Source: Chara braunii (Eukaryota; Streptophyta; Charophyceae; Charales; Characeae). Taken from it: a stretch of 24,831 bases of DNA. The notes under the pieces are model-generated. The model did not search any database, was not told the DNA's origin, and worked only from the letters and a program-made list of their open reading frames with translations. Both the position numbers and the translations under genes were made by a program. Location: positions 3,075,704 to 3,100,534 of the forward strand of contig BFEA01000043.1 in assembly GCA_003427395.1 (NCBI GenBank), given 5' to 3'. Of this stretch, positions 20,090 through 24,831 are shown one piece after another (within the stretch, counting starts at the first letter, position 1; every line of letters starts with the position of its first letter).

Positions 20090-21545
20090 CACCTTAATTC
20101 TATTCACATATCTGCGTTTGCACATGCGTTACAAACCCACATGGCGCGCATCATCGACGTATCAGAGAATACAAAGCGACAAGACTTGCAAACGTGAACA
20201 CAACAACGTTTGCAACCATGAACATGACAACACCGAAGAGCAGAACGAAGACAACGAATAAAAATGTCTTCCTTGCAATCGTGACCCTCATGCGAACCTT
20301 GAACGATAACGACTGTAGGAGGACAACATCGAGAACAACAACACACGCATGGAAACCATCGCTGCTCACGAAGCGACTAAAACTTGCATGCCACACCTTC
20401 ACGGTTTCTAACGACACACCCGTGGGACGATCTGTCACACAGGCAGTGCATGTGTTAACACCCATCAACCAGGGGGGACGAACTTGCCACCCACAACCTC
20501 CCCATCCGCCAAAGACCGCCAAACCAAACCCACTGTCCCACCATCTGTTGCCAACATGCACACCATCGCCAACTCTCGACAATGGCCAGCCGAGAAATGT
20601 TGAGGGGAGGAAAACTAGCAGCTTCTCGCACAGTGCACCCTCTTGAAAGCTGCTAACCTTCGTCGGCCATAACACGCGTATACGACTCTGCCAATCCACG
20701 TTTGTAACACAACGCCTGGCCTGCCGTTCACACCCCTCAGAGCTTGGCTTGGGGAGACGAAGCAGCCGACCCGCCCACGATGTGTGTGTAGCACTTACAA
20801 ATGACATGTACATCGCTATGGAGGATGACCTTTCTCGCACTCTGCATGGGAACAACCTACGTCACTGTTGTATATCGGCCCCACGGCTGGACAAGGAAAA
20901 TTTGGGGCGAGCAATAAAATGGAAACCAAAATCTTGCGGATCTCCCCAGCCCACTGGTCCGAACGCAGGACCACTATATTTCCACTCTGCAGGATGCCAA
21001 TTTCCGTCCGCATGGGCAGGAGTAGTATGCACCCGAGAGGTAGGACCAAGATTTGGAAAACGGGTTTTTAGGTCCATGCAGGAAAAAAGGGGCCGTGAAT
21101 GGAGTGAAAACGGTTACCGGCCGTCTTCCGCGACGAAGATATTGGTCTGTGGGGTTCGGGAAGTTGCCCCGCGACTTCCGAAACTGTTTGCTGCCGTTCT
21201 GTGGGATCCCTACCTAAGAAAGATAAAAGAGAGAGAAAAAAGAAAACAATAACATTCATAATGTGACCATGTTAGCGGTAAGATGCATTCTATGGAGGGA
21301 GACTGTGAGCATGGCCTCCTAGATGGCCCTGCCCAACATTCATTGCAGTAGAGAAAGCATTTTCTTTTTTTTTTCTTTTCCATTCACGCGCCGGCAAATA
21401 TAAAACAAAGATTTTTGGGACTTGCCGACCCTGGGTCCCACCCCTGAATTCTTTGGGAACGGGTGTTTTGACCTAATTTCCCAACGCTGACAGAGGTACC
21501 AGTGGTTTAAGCCCAACCAAATCAATTGCCTGTCGAATCTGGACA
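20090..21545. other. No recognisable gene
   Basis: Open frames on both strands overlap antisense: minus 20855-20151 (234 codons) and plus 20194-20646 (150 codons). Neither shows a recognisable domain; the first has hydrophobic stretches and many Cys and Trp, the second many Thr, Pro and Asn. Two good hairpins occur at 20186-20195/20206-20215 (10 bp) and 20247-20253/20265-20271 (7 bp). Confidence 0.4.
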
Positions 21546-21554
21546 GGACGACTT

Positions 21555-21970
21555 TTCAGGCCTTTTTTATTGTCATTATAGTATTACAGAGAACCCCGTA
21601 GCAGCCACATCCGTGCTCAAGCCTCCAACAAGGGAACATGCGGGAGCTGCACCCGCCTGCAGGTGCGATACCTGCTAGAGCAGGCAGGTGGGCGATACTG
21701 GCCAGGGGTCAGCAGGTAGCATCAGGACCGAGCTTCTTCAATGGGCCAGTTGCTCTGCCTCCCCTCTGGTCCCCTCCCCCTACGGACATCAGCGGTCACT
21801 GCTCAGTGCCGCCTGATGGGACCAACGACCAACGGCCTATCTCTAGGTGGCAGGCGCCAAGGTTGCCCAGAAAGGTACATGAGGCCAACGGGGTTTGAGC
21901 CCAAGACCTCCTGAATGCCACTTGCATGCCTCGCCAACCGAAGGCCTTAGCTCAGTTGCTTCACCCATGA
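21555..21970 (-). mobile_element. tRNA-related SINE
   Basis: On the minus strand the 5' end carries a tRNA-like head. An A-box-like segment GAGCTAAGGCC lies at about 21953-21943, and a B-box GGGCTCAAACCCC at about 21902-21890; the consensus is GGTTCRANYCC. The spacing of roughly 50 bases is typical of internal Pol III promoters. A tRNA-unrelated body follows. The 3' end reads TAATACTATAATGACAATAA and then an A-run (about 21560-21586), a retroposon-style tail. Internal hairpins include GCAGGT/ACCTGC at 21659-21675. No clear target duplication was found, so the exact ends are uncertain. Confidence 0.6.
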
Positions 21971-22504
21971 CCCGTTGAAATGCAGAGCCACACTTCTGAA
22001 CTAACTACCAGTAGGTCAGTTAAAATGATGATATCTCACGGCCGTCGCTCTTTATAAAATAGTAACAAGGGAAAAGGAAATAAACAACGCTCGAAATGGT
22101 CCAAATTACTGTTGAAAAAGACGAAAAGAAAAAAGAAATGGTCCAAATTACCGAAACGGTCCTGCTGATTCGGGAAACTGGTTCGGGTGTCGGGAAACTG
22201 ATACTCGGGGAAGGTTCGGCGATGATGTGTCTTTTTGTGGACTAGTTGGGGCATTTTTGTCCTCCTCGCCCGTCTTTCTCAGATATAGCATATGCTAGAC
22301 AGCAGAGGACTGTGCGATCGACTAGAAATGTCCTCACCCGCGGAAGATGTGGAGGGGACCCAGGGGGGGAGGGGGGAGGTCCGTAGGGGTGTTCACTTGT
22401 CTTTGTGTGGGAGGGTGGGAAGAGTAGCAGTGAAAGGAAAATACGCAGAGAGACAGACCTAGATTAGGAGGAGATCGATCACCATTGGTGTCCCACCATC
22501 GCCC
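21971..22504. other. Upstream region of the TIC22-like gene
   Basis: A gaaatggtccaaattac motif is repeated at about 22094 and 22135. A perfect 12-bp palindrome TAGCATATGCTA lies at 22286-22297. G-rich sequence occurs at 22360-22385. No TATA box or start site can be assigned with confidence. Confidence 0.4.
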
Positions 22505-22540
22505 CAGCGAAGAACGTGTGTGCCTGCTCGCCTTCGTGTT

Positions 22541-22617
<77 letters not shown>

Positions 22618-22662
22618 CAATTGTGACAGCGAAGGACGCGTGTGCTCACTCGCACTCTTGCA

Positions 22663-22736
<74 letters not shown>
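22505..22736. repeat. Tandemly duplicated compound (GT)n(GA)n microsatellite
   Basis: The leader agcgaagaacgtgtgtgcc at about 22505 and its relative agcgaaggacgcgtgtgct at about 22628 are each followed by a similar 20-base linker, then (GT)n, then (GA)n. The whole cassette of about 124 bases was duplicated. The second (GA)n tract ends exactly at the first ATG of the TIC22-like reading frame (22737). Confidence 0.85.
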
Positions 22737-22742
<6 letters not shown>

Positions 22743-24485
22743 GGGGGATGGAGACGGGGATGGAGAGGGGGAAAAGATGCTGGATGCACAGGAGGAACGG
22801 TCGGGAAAATGGAATCAGGAAGGAGATTGCCGTGTGGCCGGCCGTTAAACATTTTTGCGGACAGTGCTGACGATCTCCTTGGAGAGGGCTTGAAGGGGGT
22901 GTCCACCTCTCTCTCCCTCCTCTCTCTCGTTAGCCCCTACGCAGCTGCTGGCGCAACGGAGCAATGCAACCATTATCGGGAATGCCGAGAGGACGCTAAC
23001 GGCAACGGCCGTCCTTTTTCTTGGGGGGGAGGAGAGTGTCAGGACGCAAGGGGGGAGCAATGGCAGCGCCGCCGCGGCCGCGGCGGCGGCGGCGGCGGGG
23101 GCGGCATCGGAAGAGAGGGGGGGGGGGGGGGGGGGGACGGGAGGGCGCCGCCCTTCGCCTCCTCTTCGCTGGCAGCCTTCAGTCCGCAGCAACAGCAGGA
23201 CGCCGCGCAAAGGCGGCGCAGACTCGCGGCCGCCGCTGCCTTGTCCTCCATTGGGACGACGGGTATCTCCGCCGCCGTCGATTTGTCCTTGCATCACTGT
23301 TTCTCGCGCCACGTCGGCAGCAGCAGCAGCAGCGGTCGCGATCCCGTCGGGCGTAGCAGTAGCAGCAGCAGCCGTAGCTTCTTGAGCGGCGAGTGCTGGC
23401 GCAGCGCCTTGGGCGGCCTGCGCGGTTCCTTGCGCGATCTTCTATCGAACGCCGCCGGCGGCAGCGGCGGCTTCTTGGGACGATTACCCCATCATCTGCT
23501 GCTGCTGACGTCGTCAGGGGCGGGATCCCGACCGACGGTGGCGTCGCGATTCGCATCGATCTCGGCGTCGCTAGCGGCCGCCGTCGGGGGAGCAACAAAG
23601 GGAGCGCGGGCCGGGAGCGAAGCAGGGGCACCGGGAGGAGCAGGCGGCGGCGGCGGCGGAGGAGGAGGAGCAAATGCGAGACAACTACGCGATACCGCTG
23701 GAGGCGGAGATGAAGGAGGAGGGGGAGGAGGAGGAGGAGGATCAAGCGCCGCCGCCGGTGGGCGGCACTTGTTCGACGTTGCCATGACACTGGATCAGGT
23801 GTGCAAGAGACTTGAGGGCGTTCCTGTCTACACCGTCACCAATGCGTCTAACGAGTTTGTACTCATCTCCGGTAGCGACGAGAACAGCAGCAAATCGCTA
23901 GGGTTGTTCTGCTTCAGCCAGGATGACGCTGAAGCTCTGCTTGCGCAGGTTAAGGACCGCGAGCCTGGTCTTGGGAAGGGGGCGCGAGTAGTCGCCGTGT
24001 CTTTGGATAAGGTGTATCAATTGAGTGCGGAAGGGATTGCGTTCAGGTTTTTGCCAGAAGCGATGCAAGTGATGAACGCGCTGGAGCTGAAGGCCAAGGC
24101 CGGGGACTCCAGCAAAGACTTCGACGGGGTCCCGGTCTTCCAATCGGACAACCTCATCGTGCGGAGCAGTAGCAAACGATACTGCCCGCTCTTTTTGTGC
24201 AAGGAGGATCTGGACAACGCGCTGCGCAAAGCATTGAAGGCGCAGCAGCAGATCAATCCGATGATGAAGAATGTGACCACGGAGGTGCAGGTAGGGAGCT
24301 TGGAGGATGTTCTTAGGAGAATGGAGGATAAGGACGAAGGGTCGGGATGGGGAGACATCATCCTGATCCCGCCAGGCGTTGACGTCTCGACTTATCTAAG
24401 CCGAACCATAGCCGCGAAAGAAGGCCAAGTACCGACCACAGGGTCGGGATCTGCACCGGGAAACAGAGCCACGATTGTAGCGTAG
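22737..24485 (+). CDS. TIC22: TIC22-type chloroplast protein import component
   Basis: Tic22 is a nuclear-encoded, mostly soluble protein of the chloroplast intermembrane space that helps precursor proteins pass between the TOC and TIC complexes. Numbered from ATG 22737 (582 residues), the family domain spans residues 350-582: LEGVPVYTVTNASNEFVLIS, a KSLGLFCFSQDDAEALLAQV segment, FRFLPEAMQVMNALELKAK, FDGVPVFQS (from 462), VGSLEDVLRRME (from 520) and the IPPG motif (544-547). The order and wording match land-plant Tic22 closely, and the domain has no internal stop or intron. The N-terminal 349 residues are low complexity (poly-Gly, Ser and Ala, plus Arg) and far longer than the 50-80-residue presequence of known Tic22 proteins. 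ATG 22809 (residue 25) is an equally plausible start. The next in-frame ATG, 23784, would leave only the bare domain. The 5' part may instead be untranslated or contain an intron, so only the region from about 23770 is secure. Confidence 0.9.
23080..23136. repeat. (GGC)n and 20-base G-run
   Basis: GGC trinucleotides at about 23080-23105, then 20 consecutive G at 23117-23136, encode Gly in the TIC22-like frame. CAG/AGC runs follow at about 23320-23375 (Ser). Such tracts slip easily, so the reading frame upstream of 23770 could be affected by sequencing error or polymorphism. Confidence 0.9.
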
Positions 24486-24511
24486 AGAGATAGAGAGGTA
24501 GAGATAGGTAG

Positions 24512-24596
<85 letters not shown>

Positions 24597-24600
24597 AGGG
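24486..24600. repeat. (GATA)/(GA)n microsatellite
   Basis: Starts two bases after the TIC22-like stop codon with GATAGAGAG-type sequence and becomes pure (GA)n at about 24519-24595. Confidence 0.97.
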
Positions 24601-24602
24601 AG

Positions 24603-24784
24603 CAGGGAGGGAGCCTGGAGCATGTTCTTAGGTGAATGGAGGATCGGGATGGGGAGTGTCATCCGGATCCCGCCAGGGGTTGACGTCTCGACTTAACTAA
24701 GCCGAACCATAGCCGCAAAAAAAGGCCGAGTACCGACGACAGGGTCAGGATCTCCGCCGGGATACAGAGCCACGATTGTAGCAC
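24603..24784 (+). pseudogene. Broken tandem copy of the TIC22 3' end
   Basis: This stretch repeats the last roughly 190 bases of the gene (about 24294-24484) in the same order: GSLE-VLR codons, the IPPG region and the terminal ACGATTGTAGC. It lacks 13 bases present in the gene (24329-24341), which shifts the frame. A T-to-A change turns cttatctaag into cttaactaag and adds a stop in the original frame. It is a partial segmental duplication and not a second gene. The (GA)n tract separates the copies. Confidence 0.92.
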
Positions 24785-24785
24785 A

Positions 24786-24831
<46 letters not shown>
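24785..24831. repeat. (CA)n microsatellite at the window edge
   Basis: CA dinucleotide run that continues past the window. It starts at the position equivalent to the (GA)n that follows the intact gene. Confidence 0.97.

Noticed and set aside
20151-20855. 234-codon minus-strand frame overlapping a 150-codon plus-strand frame
   Set aside because: No recognisable domain on either strand. The antisense overlap and mixed composition make a real gene unlikely without transcript evidence.

Overview
The window looks like nuclear DNA of a green plant-lineage organism. It contains one convincing protein-coding gene, a TIC22-type chloroplast import protein at the right end on the + strand. The rest is mostly repeats: long (CT)n, (GT)n, (GATA)n and (GATT)n runs, a decayed PIF/Harbinger transposase, a small hAT-type element with an intact 8-bp target duplication, a tRNA-related SINE, and a 570-base assembly gap. 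The plant TIC22 together with very heavy repeat loading suggests a streptophyte with a large genome; a charophyte alga such as Chara is my best guess. That is inference, not something the sequence proves.

Layout, left to right. Bases 1-307 are a tandem array of about 60-bp units. Each unit folds into a two-part stem, and several stem pairs change together between units. Bases 1.56-2.0 kb, 7.5-7.8 kb and 8.95-9.4 kb hold three copies of one dispersed repeat (first copy inverted). Bases 2.4-4.0 kb are purine-rich degenerate repeats broken by (CT)n. A 28-bp minisatellite lies at 5.07-5.32 kb and a possible LTR with a primer-binding-like site at 6.3-6.7 kb.

From 11.2 to 14.6 kb comes the oddest part: a 37-bp minisatellite followed by more than 25 short hairpins of unrelated sequence, set roughly every 40-80 bases on both sides of the gap. 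This block ends where the Harbinger pseudogene begins (14.6-15.2 kb). Then come (GATA)n, (CT)n, the hAT-type MITE (15.7-16.0 kb), (GATT)n (16.35-16.66 kb), more microsatellites, a long fold-back repeat (19.59-19.97 kb) and the SINE (21.55-21.97 kb, minus strand).

The TIC22 gene (22.74-24.49 kb) is preceded by a tandemly duplicated compound microsatellite. It is followed by a broken tandem copy of its own last roughly 180 bases. No operon-like or multi-gene system is visible. The recurring theme is small inverted repeats in several unrelated blocks, which is the best candidate for something undescribed.
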